From Rotaria socialis (lineage: Eukaryota > Rotifera > Eurotatoria > Philodinida > Philodinidae), in assembly GCA_905331475.1 (NCBI GenBank), contig CAJNYU010003659.1, forward strand, positions 118,030 through 182,029: a stretch of 64,000 bases of DNA, in the 5' to 3' direction. The translations under genes and the position numbers were made by a program. A model generated the notes under the pieces. The model was given only the letters and a program-made list of their open reading frames with translations. It was not told the DNA's origin and ran no database searches. Shown in pieces: positions 15,663 through 29,300 of the stretch (position 1 is its first letter; each line of letters starts with the position of its first letter).

Positions 15663-18600
15663 TTAACTCTCATGAAATGTAGAAGAACTTTTATTTGATG
15701 CATTTCTTATTTCATCATCCCAATCTTCGTTAATCATATTCTTCTTTGAATAATCATCGATTAAATTGTTTTGCATTACTAAATTTTTATCTTGTTTTAT
15801 TATAAAATGAATTATTGTGTCAATCAAATGCTGTTCATTTTCTAACAAGATGTTTTTCTTTGATGCTTTCTTTTCAACTAAATAATTAAATTTTTCTTTT
15901 AGTTCATCGATTAATTTATTTGTTTTAACATCGATTTTGATTTTTATCCAATTATCCACTGAAATTATATTATCATCGTTATTTGTTGGATTTGTCTCTT
16001 GTGATAATTGACTTTTACCAAAGAAAAGTAAAGCATATGGAGATATAAAACTTGTATCATGAATAAATATACTTGATGTACGAATTTTTTCATGATAAAC
16101 AATTAATGTTGATTGAACAAATGAGCGGCGTATGTCATCATCCTAGAAAATATTTTAAATTCATTCATAACAGATAAAGTGCAAATCTGAATTCGATGAA
16201 CAAAGTAGAAAATAACAATATTTACTAAATTATACGTTGATTGATGATTCAAAGTTCAGTTTAAACAGTTTTAAATGAAACTTTTCTCAGTCGAACTCCT
16301 CGACGATTCCACCATTTTCTGAGAATACTCCAAAAGAAACTGGGAAGCCATGCTTGCGAAATGGGAGCAGCATTTCATTTTTCTACTGTATAAGAACGAA
16401 AATTTATAGAACAATTGAATAATACGTAGATTTTTAATGTTTATCAGCGAAAGTGTTTCGAAATTTTGAGGTTTTTCGCCTTCAAAAAGTATATAAAGAA
16501 TCGAAAAATAGGTGTAGTACTTCGGTGATTCTTCGAACTGTAGAGATTGCCACCAAAACAAATTAGTAGAAAAATCTTGAAATTTTTGGTTGGCACAGTA
16601 TGAATTAATTCACATTATCGAATCACTCACGATGATTTATTTCGCAAAAAATAGCACCTACAAAAACAAATTGTGATCTACACATTTTATTAGAACTATT
16701 ATCAAAAATATTCGAAGAGTTATTCTTTTGATAGTATATGAATACGATTTAATAGTTTATAGTCTAATTAAATCTTGTATTGATATCGATTTTTAGAAAA
16801 AGTAGTCATAGTAGTTATTGATTAAACACTACGGTAAAATGAATAAAACTAGCATAGTTAGATCAAGGTCTTTTAAGCAGAATGCAATAAATGATAAAAA
16901 TTCTAGCATTATATTGATATATTTGATCTACGACTTAAAAAGTTCTATTTAATACATTTTGAACGAATACTAGAGTTTTGTATGTTTGAGACTTAACAGA
17001 TAGATTAATCAAAATTTGAAGAATGAAACATCTATCGATCATGAACATATTTTTACGAGGATAATAAGTCAAAAAAATTGTCAAGGTGAATATCTTTGAA
17101 TAAATTTACCCGAAGTTTCGAATTAACTGATCTGGGATGTATTAAAATTCGTTTTTCATATTTCGTTTCTAATAAGCATGGACGTTTTGATGATTTATCT
17201 AATGATAACCGAATACGTGCAATATTGGGATAGAGTCCAGCACACATGAGAGCACATATTAAATCATAATTATTTTTATTTCGATTTGCATCATCTATTT
17301 ATTAGAAATGAAAAAGTTTTAAATTAAATATTTAAATAATCTGACCTGTGTATGAAGCAAAATAATCTTGAATCAGATGTTTCAATTGATTACGTACTTT
17401 ATCAATCATTTTCATATGATTTGAGTTAAGGAAATGTTCAAAACAAAAATGATTTTTATCACGGTAATTTCGTTGTTTCTTCCATTCTTGATAAATATTT
17501 ACTAGCATTAAGTGATCTGACATGGTTTTGTCAGCAAAACAACGACGTATTTCATTTATTTCTTGAATTTTATCGATCGGAGTTACAAAACTTAAATAAA
17601 GCAAAATCTCGATATTTTAATCAGTGTATCTTAACAGAGCGTAAAATTCGCTGTTTTCTGCCGATATCAAGCACTGCCTTTTATTTCCACATATACACTT
17701 ACGGATCTCGATAACTTAAAATCGATGCAATAGTTAATATTGGATCAAAACAAGAAAATAAATAGCCCATAATTAATAATTTACCAATTTGAGGATTCAT
17801 TGGTAAGCTAAATAAATTTTCAACAATTTCTTTTATTTTCTATTTCTTTGGAATATTTTAATTCATTTACTGTGCGAGGATTTTCCCGATTGGTGTTAAT
17901 TCATTGGTCTCAGATACTAATGCGCCGATGTCAGATAAAAATCTTTCTGCATGCTCAATAGCTTCCATGGGCGGCGGATCAAGCGCATCTTGAAGAAATA
18001 ATTTAATATTACTTATATTTAATAATTTGGCTTGCAAATAAATATTATCTAAACGTGATGTGACCATTTCAGCCTGTGGAAAATCAACAAATGACAGACG
18101 TTCATTACAACGTGTGAATAATCGATAACATTCACCGGGTTGTGTTCGGCCAGCTCGCCCTTTGAAAAATAAAAGTCAATACTACAATTCAAAGCGATTC
18201 TGTGCTATCTAATTACAAACCTTTTCTTTGAAGTAAATTAGCTCGTGAAACATTTGTTGGTAAAAGACATTTTCCTTGAGTTTCAAGATCATAATCACTT
18301 GCTTTTGTTCGACCAGTATCAATAACATAAATAACATCATCAATCGTAATCGATGTTTCAGCAATGGATGTAGATAGAATAACTTTACGTAAAGTTGGAT
18401 GAGGTGATGGATTAAATATTTCTTGTTGATTAGGCAATGGTAATAAACTATGTAATGGTAAAATATGAAGGTAAGATGCTAATAAACTTCTTTGACGTAG
18501 TAGCTGAGTACATTTGGTGATATCGCTCCAACCAGGAAGAAAGACCAGAATAGTACCTTAATGTTCGTAGTTTTAAAAATTTATGAATAAATTAAATATA

Positions 18601-20989
18601 AAAATGTTAAAATTAACAATCAAAAACTATTGCAGAAAATAGCACCGTTTTATTATTGCGATAGAAGAAGAGAATACAATAAGTAATAAGGCCAAATATT
18701 AGACAAAAAGATTCTTTTTACTTATTCTAATATACTCATTAGTTAATTGAAAGAAATTCATTAAGAATGTTGCAGCTGTCTTTTACTTGGGAAGCAAAAA
18801 CAATCGATGAACTTAAAATTCATGTCGAACTCAACGCTTTGCTACATGAAATTATTTGTTAATAAAGACCGAAATAAAATTATGATCGTTGATTTCGAAA
18901 AACCGATATATTCATCACAATTGCAAATATTTTGTTTAATTCATCACACCTCCAAAGTCTTAGTTTTACTACCATCGATATGTCATCATTCTTTGTTTTG
19001 TTTTGAATCATATAGATAGATCAGAAATCTTCTCGGTTTCAAATTTTAACTTTTCCAGATAATAAGAATGAATAATAGAAAATGAAAACAAAGACAAAAA
19101 GAATTGATTTATCATGCTGATGAAACTTTGTTGAGTGTTTTCAGTCAAATAAAATTTAATGGATGACAACTGCCATTGAATAATAATGACTAACGATATA
19201 AACTTAAGTCAATATATTTTTTCTTCTACTTCAAATGATTTCTTTTTAAAAGGAGTTCTAAGAAGCTAATACAGTAAACCAAAATGATCTGCTTTTCACT
19301 CATTGTGATTTCTAACACAGACGTAAAAACTATGCTACAAAAATTATAAATTGTATTTGCTCATGTTATCATGATGCATTTAGGCTTTGTTTCATGATTA
19401 CAGTTTCATATCGTGTTGAGACTATTTGGTATTTTGAAATATTTTTTTTCGAAATAACCACAATACCTTGAGAAGATATTCGACAAATAAATTCAATAAC
19501 ACTAACAACTAAATCACAATTAATTTCCAAATTAAAATCCGTTCCAATGGCTAGAATTTTTTTCAATACATCAATCGATTTATGTTGGCTAGCTAAATCA
19601 AATTGAAGTTCACTTATATAGTGATCATAATTTTTATCGACTTCTTCATTGTTTAATTTTCGATGTGATCGTTGATTATTTGTTCGGTTGTCATACGGAT
19701 ATTTTAATTTCATGATATAATCTTCAAGAAAATATTCTCTCACCGAGTACATATTTCCAGGAATAGATAAAATTGGACAATTTTCAAAATACGAACTAAA
19801 TTTTTCAGCTTGAATCGATGCACTAAAATGAAGAAAAAAAAACGATGTATCAAAAAACATAATTCTTTCAAAAGAAAAAAATTTCACCTCATCAATATAA
19901 CTTTAATATTTGGACGTAATTTCAATAAACGTTTGATGAAAATAAGTAAAAAGTCCATGTCAATATTTCTTTCATGTATTTCATCGAGAATTATATGAGA
20001 AAAATGTTCGAAACTAGTAAATTTTTCAATATATTTAAGTAACATTCCCGTTGTACAAAATAGAATTGAACCATTTTTACGTGGCAATTGAGCTGACAAA
20101 CGAATATGATAACCAACTGAATCACCAGGATTTATTTCACTACGTTCTTGTGCTACTCGTTGAGCGACTGATGTAGCTAAAATCATATTAGATCATTTGT
20201 ATTCCGAAAATATGAAAAACTATCAAATAATGAGTTTACCACTAATCCGACGTGGTTGTGAACAAACTATTCGACATAAACTTCCTTGGTTTTTTAAAAT
20301 TTGATCATCAAGAATAAACTGAGCTGTTTGAGTTGTTTTCCCTTAAAAAATAAATTTGTATATTGAATTCTTTTTTTTTTAGTTTTATTTCTTGGTTTTT
20401 TTCAATGAAATTTACCTGATCCAGTTTCACCAATAAGAATAAATAACTGATTGTTTTCGATCATATCGAGAATTTGCTGACGATACTTATTTATAGGCAA
20501 AGCAGTTCGTTGAATCTTTAATGTTTGATATGATGATGAGCATTGTTTCTTTCGTAAATCATCTGATAAATATTGATCGATTTCAGGCTTTCGATCGAGG
20601 GGTTCGAAATATTGAAATGAAGTGTGCAATTTTTCAAATTGTATGGCATGATTAACATCGTCCATCGATGTATCATAAATTGCATCCTCTTGAATATTTG
20701 TTGATAGTCTCTTGAAATTTTTTCGTGTTTCTTTTTCATGATCAAATAATTGATGAACTTCTGTAACACGTTGAATTTCATTGGGAGATAATTCAATAGT
20801 TGCTACTGGTTGTGATCGAGTGGGATGAGATTTTGATGATGTTCGAGTAGGATTTCCAGATAGATGCCGTTGAGCGTACCATAAACCTATGGCTTTACCA
20901 CGGAGATTATCTGGATGGCGATTGATATTCGATGATTTGCATTCTTCATTTGATGCATGATAATTGAACGAAAATGCTGAGCTGTTCAT
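15663..20989 (-). CDS. DHX36: DHX36 (RHAU) DEAH-box G-quadruplex helicase
   Basis: DHX36 unwinds DNA and RNA G-quadruplexes. Ten exons (20989-20416, 20341-20240, 20176-19888, 19822-19467, 18556-18221, 18159-17871, 17807-17703, 17590-17346, 17294-17110, 16142-15663) join in frame to about 986 residues, close to the roughly 1000 of vertebrate DHX36. The N-terminus has the RHAU-specific motif ([17 protein letters not shown]). Helicase motifs: [11 protein letters not shown], Ia SQPRRISA, II DEIH (ILDEIHERN), III SAS (SAT in most relatives), [27 protein letters not shown]2/winged-helix and OB-fold parts follow ([57 protein letters not shown]). An ATG at 20989 is preferred over the near-cognate TTG just before it. 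Introns 18557-19466 and 16143-17109 are long (over 900 bp). Confidence 0.96.
16143..17109 (-). other. Last intron of DHX36
   Basis: Intron of 967 bp, GTAAAT...TTTTCTAG, phase 0, between the CAGLYPN exon and the OB-fold exon. It contains accidental open frames only; no repeat or RNA gene was recognised. Confidence 0.7.
18557..19466 (-). other. Intron 4 of DHX36
   Basis: Intron of 910 bp between the motif III exon and the exon that starts [12 protein letters not shown]-rich; nothing recognised inside. Confidence 0.7.
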
Positions 20990-23346
20990 CAATCTTGAAA
21001 ATTATACAAATTTTTGCAATTATTTCTGATATTGAATAAATTTCAAACACATTTAATGGTGAACAAATCGATCAATCAATTAATTCTATTCAAAATACTT
21101 ATTAAAGTGAAAAATAATCAGCAATTTCTCTCACTAAATGTGCAATAATAAATTTACTAGTTTCTACATTTGCAACACTTCATAGCAGAACATTTATGAA
21201 TGGTTTAGAATATGAGCAAATGAAATATCACAGACTGATGTCGCTATAATATTGATAAAAAGAGCCTGTTATGGTCTATGCAGTTTCTAGCATTGCACAG
21301 CTATGAGTGGCAGTCGTTTTAAATTAGATGATTTTTTCGAATTCTCTGGTGGAAGCATCTACTTTTCTATAATATTTAGATTTAGATGATGCTTATAAAG
21401 GTCCAAGTTAATATTGGTTTATGTTTGCTTGTGTTTATAGACAGCAGTGAATAATTACCCAACTTTTGATTTTATATATATCTATTTTTTTTCTCTTTCC
21501 TTTTATTATACAGGAACATATGAAATCGCTGGGATTGCAAAACACTATTTATTTTTTGAAATTAATTTAGCTAAAATGGTTGTTAATAGAGCAAAATCTA
21601 TTATAATGATTCTTTATCACGAGATTCCGCCATTTAGTATAGAAGTGCGTTTAGCTCGGTGCATGCTCAATAGAAGCAGAAAGTATGGTAGAAAAGCATG
21701 ATTTTCCAATCTACAGAAATGTTTCTCCGACGTAGTTTCAACGTTTTATTCTTGATTTTTCTCGATAAGTATCAAAGAGTACCAAAACTCTCCTCAGAAA
21801 TCTATTACGACGATACAATATCACTAATAGCTTTTTCTTACGATTCTAATCCTTAATTATTATTGAATGTACCACAGCAATTTAAGTACATACTCACATA
21901 AATCTCATTAATCATCTTCATCTTGTCTGTAGTTGATAGTCTTTGATTCGATTTACTAGTATGCATTCGGATATCATGAACTAATCTCTATGGCAATTGA
22001 ATTTATATGAGAAACATTTAGGAGATCGAGACTATCTTGACATAGCCTTTGATAAGAGCAAGAACATGTAAAAAAGAGAGGACGTATTATAAATAGATCA
22101 GTTCCTATTCAATTTAATAGACGAGTGGTCGTCTATTTCATCAAATGTAATAGTTTTAATGAAGTCGGAACTCTTTCACAGTTTGAAGAGTATCCATCAA
22201 GACTACTTCATTTATGGTTCGAATTGAAAGTTATGTTCGATAATATTATAGTTAGAATGATGACATTTGAAGATTCATTTTATGTTAATCAATAAGCCTA
22301 CAAATATAGAATATAAGTACATAACAAACAGTGCGAATAATAATTGAACTAGTACTAAAAGGTGTTGTATTGAATTCAATAAAAACTAGTCACATACCAA
22401 TCAGGCTCTCAATACGAAGTAAACCTTTAGTTCATACGCACACTCTAATCAATAGCACAATATAAGCCAGTATCATCAATATATTCACGATGTTTAGATC
22501 ACCTGAAAAACAATATAATCTTCAGAGATGTTCCTTGAAATCTACGAAAAAAAGAACCATCTGAACCGTGACTGTAAAGAGCACCATTAACTTGTGGAAT
22601 GGAAGGGGGTTGTAGAGATGGCAATGTATTTTTTTCTCGATCAATCGCATTATCTTCAAGCATTTCTTAACACAACACTGTGCTCATGTAATTCGATTCT
22701 ATTTTAGACATCTTAAATTACTCTTTTGTCAATGGCTCCTGCATTCTGTTCACATAAAGCTAGAGCGATTAGCGTAGTTCGCTGAAGAATGTAATTCGTG
22801 GCAGATTGTTACTTCTGGAATAAACTGAAACATAGCAGAACAAATGGTTTACTTCATACAATTAAAAGAATGTATTTCACTTGTGATATAGTCGAAGGTC
22901 ATTTTAAGAATTGAGATTAGAACTTTAAGATGACAGGTATCAAAATCTACTAGACAATCATCTAATGATATCATTTATCGAAATATTCTAATAAACGTTG
23001 AATCTCTCTAGTCAGTGAATATATTGCGATTATTCTATTGCTCTGTATGTCTCTCTATTAATTCGAAAAAAGTCGAAACGTTGACTTCGTATATGAATAG
23101 ATAAATCGTCGACGTAAATATGTGTTTCTTTTACAGATACTCTCAAATGAATATTTTTTTATACATTTATCATTGAAACTTGATCAATCGATATAATTCA
23201 TTCAATAGAGTAGAGCAATCAAAAACAAAACAAACGATTTCAAACACACACACACATAACCCGATGCAAAAGCATCGAAAACTCTGTTTATTGAAGTTGA
23301 TTTTCATGAGACTGAAATATGTGAATATTTAAATGGAAAAGAAAAC
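20990..23346. other. Intergenic region between DHX36 start and dynein 3' end
   Basis: No confident gene. On the minus strand, about 22665-22498 gives a 55-codon open frame (starts MLEDNAIDREKNTLP, contains HGSDGSFFRRF), preceded by an AG and ending at a CAG/GTGATC donor-like site. A second short open stretch after a CAG lies near 22825-22750 (starts FIPEVTICHELHSS). These may be exons of an unrecognised or decayed gene, but no family was identified. A short (CA)n run lies at about 23244-23255. Confidence 0.4.
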
Positions 23347-26300
23347 TTAATAAGGTTTGACAGTCATACAAACACCTCGCCATGCCCATCGTGACGTCTG
23401 ACTAACATTGTTGGTCTTTTTCCATAAATCTAATTCACAAACGACTTCATTTGAACGTCTTTCAATCGAGCGTTTATAAAAGACAGGACATGAATAAACA
23501 TCCAATGTTGCCGTTCGGCTATTACTATTTGTGTCAGCACCAGATTGTTGTTGTGCAACTAGTTGAGCAGCTTTATCTGCTGACACACATGTTAGATGAA
23601 TAACAGGTAACGATGAACATGCATCACGATTTCTTGATGGACCATCAGAAATTCCATGTTCAACAGCATTCTTATCCGAACTGCAACCCCATAGATAAAG
23701 ACCATATATAAATATGCCATCTTTAGGTGGTTCACGAATATGTTCGCGATCACGTGGCGTTAGTTCACATTGAAATATAAGCGAACCATTATTAGCATCA
23801 TCGGAAAGATTGAGTGCATGCGCTACCTCTTGTTTAAAAATACCAAATAATGATGAAGCATGAAAAAATGCAGATAGATTATAAGCTGGATGTTTTTCAC
23901 GACCTGAAATACCGTTTGAATTAGTTAATAAAAAGAATTCTTTTTCAAATCTAATATTCATACCCTTAGTAAGTACTTTTTCAATATGATCCGCTCGCAT
24001 AATTAAATCAGGAAAAAAATTATTTAAGCCCCACGTCGGTGACGGCGCACTGGGACCCACAGCTTCACGCCAAACATCAGGTACTCGTTGATAGTATAAA
24101 GCATATGCTACATTAGCTAAGTCTATTGACCATTGTGTGCCTAATTGATTGAAATCGCAAGCAACTTTGATGGCTTGTAAATTTGATCGAATAAGAGTTA
24201 CAAGATCAGTCATTAATTGTGCTTCACGCATTATCCATACGTTAAATGGACTGTTAATCGCTGTACCATTTCGCCGAGCACGATCCAATATTTGATCCTA
24301 TTCATATTCGTATTCGAAATAAACTTAGACTAAAAATATAAACGAAATTGGCAATACCTTTGTTAATACTTTAGGTAATTTTGAAGCTAATATCAGTGCA
24401 GCATATTCTTCTAATGCAATAGCTTTCTTGTTTGCAAATGAATAAAGAGCTGCTGAACTGAATGTGGTTGACATAACATTTGAAGATGAGAGAGATGTAT
24501 TAATTGTCACATCTATTAGTTTATTTAATTCAGTAGACAAACAAAAGGAAGATTACTATTTTGAGAAAAGAAGAAAATTCTAACCTTCGACAGGCGTATT
24601 TGGTCGTTGATGAACTGCTGCACTAAGGGAAATATTGGTTGGCAACGCATCAATTATTCGATTAAGACGATTAATTATTAGTAGATCATCACCTATGAAA
24701 AAAAGAAAATTTAAAGAAAAAGAAAACAACTATGATTAATAGCAATTAAAACAGGCAAATTATTCGTCTACCGAGATTTGTTTCATTTGTTGAATGAAGA
24801 TGACACGCTTCTGGTACATCAAGTTGATGTATAGAAAGTGATTCAAGTGCTTGTTGTAGTTGTCCTAATTTTGGTTGTTGTGCAAAAAAAATAGTTGGAA
24901 TTTTATATTTTATTTTTGAAAATTCAAAATCTTTCTTCACTGATCCTGGTTGAATCCAAAAATCAACTATATTTGCAATAGCTCGTTGATCATATTCAGT
25001 TAATGCTCTTGCACCATAAATCAATTCTGACAATGCATAACGAATCGATGTCCAAGACAATTGTCGAACATTTGCATCATTTGATACAGCACTATTTGTA
25101 TGAGCTGATTCCAGTCGAACAATGGATTGATCACTTAAAGCAAATTCACGAGCAACTACTTGAAATGCTGATGTCAGTTCAACATTTGTATAGGATGTTA
25201 ATGTTGGTAAATCCCAACCAGCCTGAGCAAATCTTGTACGAAGATTAAGTGCACAATGAAGATAACAAATATTATGCAACAATGGTATCCATTCTACTTT
25301 TGCTGAATGACGAAGTAGATCATTGTCAATTAAAGAAAATGCTCGCGTCATAGCTTCTTTCATCGATAAGGGTGTACGAATATAAGCAATTAAAGATAAA
25401 TTATAAAGTGACGAAGGAAATGAATATGAACGTTGAATACTAAGCCAGATACGCGGCATCGGAGGTTGTGATGATGATGTTTGTAATGAACGTTTAGAAC
25501 GAAGTTCCCATAGAGCTGTTTCAACATGGGATAAAAATGGTGGACTGTTATGAATACAGTGAAGTAAAAGCCAAATATTCTAAAAGAATACAGTAGATTT
25601 TAATACTAAACAAAATTTTCTTACATTATTTAATGCTTTATTTAAAGCTTTCTTTAATATTCGTTCTTCATTTGGTCCATTACCATAAACATGAACAACT
25701 TGAAACATGGGTGTTGTTGTTGATGAATCTGTTTGAATTAAATTTGTACAATATAAGAAAAAGTTTACAACTTCATCTGGTTCATCATCGTAGAATAATA
25801 AAACCGATCGTTGACTACTTTGACGTGTTAGTAAATCAGCATCTTGTTGAAGTGTTGGTGTTACTCTATGAAAATAAATAGTAGATATTCTAATGAATAA
25901 AATGATTATTTTCTATGGAATTTACGGTATAGTTGTTGAACGCGATGTTGATTGAGCTTGTAATGATAACGAGGATGCTTGGTTCATATGATGTTCTTGT
26001 GTTAAAGATTTTGTTTTATTTGAGCTACAAAAAAGAAATCAAAATTATTACTAAAGAAAACAATAAAAGAAAATCTTTACTCTTGATTAAAAACATTCGT
26101 AACATAGACAGTTGATGCTTGAAGTAATCGATCACTTCTTAGAGCACGTACAATACAAAATTTTTGTATTGGTTCCAGTTGTTCAAGTGGTGATGGTAGT
26201 GGATAGTTTTCTGTTTCACCTTCACATAAAGGACGCCATTTAGCTTCTTGACCTTCTTTTCCCATTCGTTCGAATCCATCAGAAAACCAATCAAAATATA

Positions 26301-29300
26301 TAGCTAAATACTGAATAAGAAGACATCATAAATGAGATTTATCCTCTTAGGGTTTTAAAGTTGAACTGGAATCATTTTAATGAAGTTTCAATTCAGTTCT
26401 ACAAACATATCGAGAGAAAAAACGAAAACGAATTTTCGACGCGAAATTCACGCGCAAAAAACATCGGCTAACTCGTACAAGAGAATGTTATTCTATTAGG
26501 TTTTAATTACATTAAATTTGAACATCTAGGTAAAAAAAAGGAAATATTCTTTTTGACTGAAATTCGAACGATATTTTTTATAGATTATTAAAATAAATTG
26601 AGAGCGATATTTCAAATGCAAACTCATGATAAGAATTCGAATTCAATTTTTAAAATCACATGGGAATAAATCCTTTGTTTTTTAAATTTTCAACTTGTAC
26701 CATGATATTCTTCTTGATCATAATATAAACTGTCTCAAAGATTGAATATCAATTGGAGTGTTGTTCTCATAAGAAATAATTCTATATCTAAATCTGATGT
26801 TGCAACAATATTTTTATTTTTAAATCAATTTTTCTTAAATCAATCTTTGACTATAGTATTCTTGGCTAAGAGTTTTCAAGGTGATATCTGCACTAAGTTC
26901 ACTTGAAATCGTTCAAATATATTTTAAATTACTTGAAGATTTAGATAAGCTTCATCTGTCATCCAATCAAATGGTTTCTTATACGACCAAAACCGATGTT
27001 CATTTGGTACACGAGCTCCACGTTTTTGTAATAATGAAATAGCCCACGAAGGTGATATAATAAATTCACGTTCGCCAGTTGGGACACTAGTATCTACTTG
27101 TTGATTTTGACGGCGATTAAATGATTCAATCTAAAAAGATATTTTTAAATTAAAAAGAAAAACAAGACTTGCAAATATCTCATCATACTTCCATAGCAAA
27201 ATAAATTGCCAACACACGTCGATCACGATCATTCAATATTCGATGCATTGTGATAAATGAACTCTTAGTTAATTCAGTCATTACAGTTCCCATGGAATGT
27301 CTAAACAATAATTAAAATAAGAGACATTTTAATTTAAGAGAAAAAAATAATAAATTATTACTTTTCCGATTGCGAAATACATGAATCAAATAAATCAATG
27401 AAATGTTCAAGTGGCATAACATATTTCGAAGAAAGCTGCCGTAAATAATGCATTATATTGTAGCAAGCAGCTGCTCGTTGAGCTAATTTTCTATAGCTGT
27501 TTCGAGTTTTCAATAAAGTTTCTTCTTGTAATGCAACTCGATGGGATCTATGAAATAAGAAGAATATATTTTATTCAAAACTTAAAAGAAGAACGAAGTG
27601 AAGAAACAAAATCTTAGTCACCCTTCGGTAGCTTCATCGTAAGCTTTCTTTAAATCTGATAAACGTTTTGTTGGTTCGACACTTTGTAATAAATTTAATG
27701 AATCTGATGCAAGAAAATTTGTTATATTTTGTCGTAGCGGATCAATAATCTTTAAAGTATCAACTTTTTCCTATTCAATAAAATGAAAAATAGACGGAGT
27801 AGTAGTTTATAAATTCAAAAACTCCTTCAAAACAAACTTGTAATAATGCATGTTGTTCAGTATGAATATGTTTTTTTTCTTCGCTCATAAATCGATTTAA
27901 AAAGATTTCTTCAAGATCATTTAATGTAACATGAAAACATAATGTTAATGTATAAGCTGCTAATTCTTTTGGAATAAAAATTGGTTGAGTAATTGTATGC
28001 AAGTAAAGTCTATGAAAAACATATTTATTAAAGCTAACCAAATAACATAGATGATTAATGTCAAACCTGAATTTAGGACTACATTCAATTTCTTGTTGAC
28101 CTATTTGTAGTTTAAATGGTTTTTCACTGGATAAAAATCGAGCTTGGTTTCTTATCACTGTTTCAAGTTTTTCATTTGCCATTAACGTATTTGTATCACA
28201 ATCTGTTAATAAAAGATGGAGGCCTTCAGATAATGCAGTTTCCAATTGAGTACGTAATTGCTATTTAAATACGAATAAAAAAAAACAATAAGATCATTTA
28301 AAAGAAAAAAAAATGATGCATTTTAGATGTATATATATATATATCTAAATATTCTTACATGATATCGAACAACAATTAATTTTTTATTTTTTAAAAATAG
28401 ACGAATCCATTCAATTGAATACCATGTTGCATCACATATCAATGGCCATGCATTAAGACCAGCGTCAGCCATAATAATACATCCATTTTCAGTCATTATG
28501 TCAGTTGGTATGAGACGAAGAAGTTGAAATTCTTTCAATTCAATTGGACTATATAAAAATTCCGCAAGTGTTGTTATTGGTGTTGAATTTCCTTTATTAT
28601 TACGCCCAGAATTTCCTGTTGAATCTATTGATTGATTATTCATTGTAAATGAATAATCGAGAGAATTCTTTGATAAAGAATCCATCGGTATTGGCTTTTA
28701 TTAGAGAAAAAATGAAAAGAAAAAGAAAAAAGAAGTTTTTTTTTTGAATTTGTTAAAACATACTTGAAAAACCAAATCAGCTTCTCGTGGAATTTGATAT
28801 TGTTCACAAAATGAAAGAAACTTTTGACATAATATTCTTCTCAAGTCTGCATCAAATGGTGCACAATATGTCATATAAGCAGCTGCTAAAATGCAATTTG
28901 TTAAAGTTTGATCATGTGTCGAATGTTCAGCAATCCATTTTGCCCATTGATCTTCCAAATCAGATAAACTAAAGAAAAATATTATAATGAATGCTCATTC
29001 CATTTAATAGAAGTCAATGAATGTGAGTAAAAAAAACGAAACATGAACAATCAGTGTGAGTATTCTCGTCAATCATAACACTCAATAATGAGTGTTGTAG
29101 AAAATTCTAAATTGAATTTTTCTTATTGTGTTTCGTTAGACTAGAAAGATCACTGCAAACAAATCTATAGTTTTTCTTTTTACCAGACACTCTCATCATC
29201 GGGTCGAGCTGATTGATCTCTTCTATAAATAGTAAAATATAATGAATTGATCACAAAACACAAATGATTAAAAAATAATGTAATTGAACAAGCATGCAAA

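Noticed and set aside
21447-21701. 84-codon plus-strand frame
   Set aside because: Hydrophobic low-complexity start, no family resemblance and no gene context.
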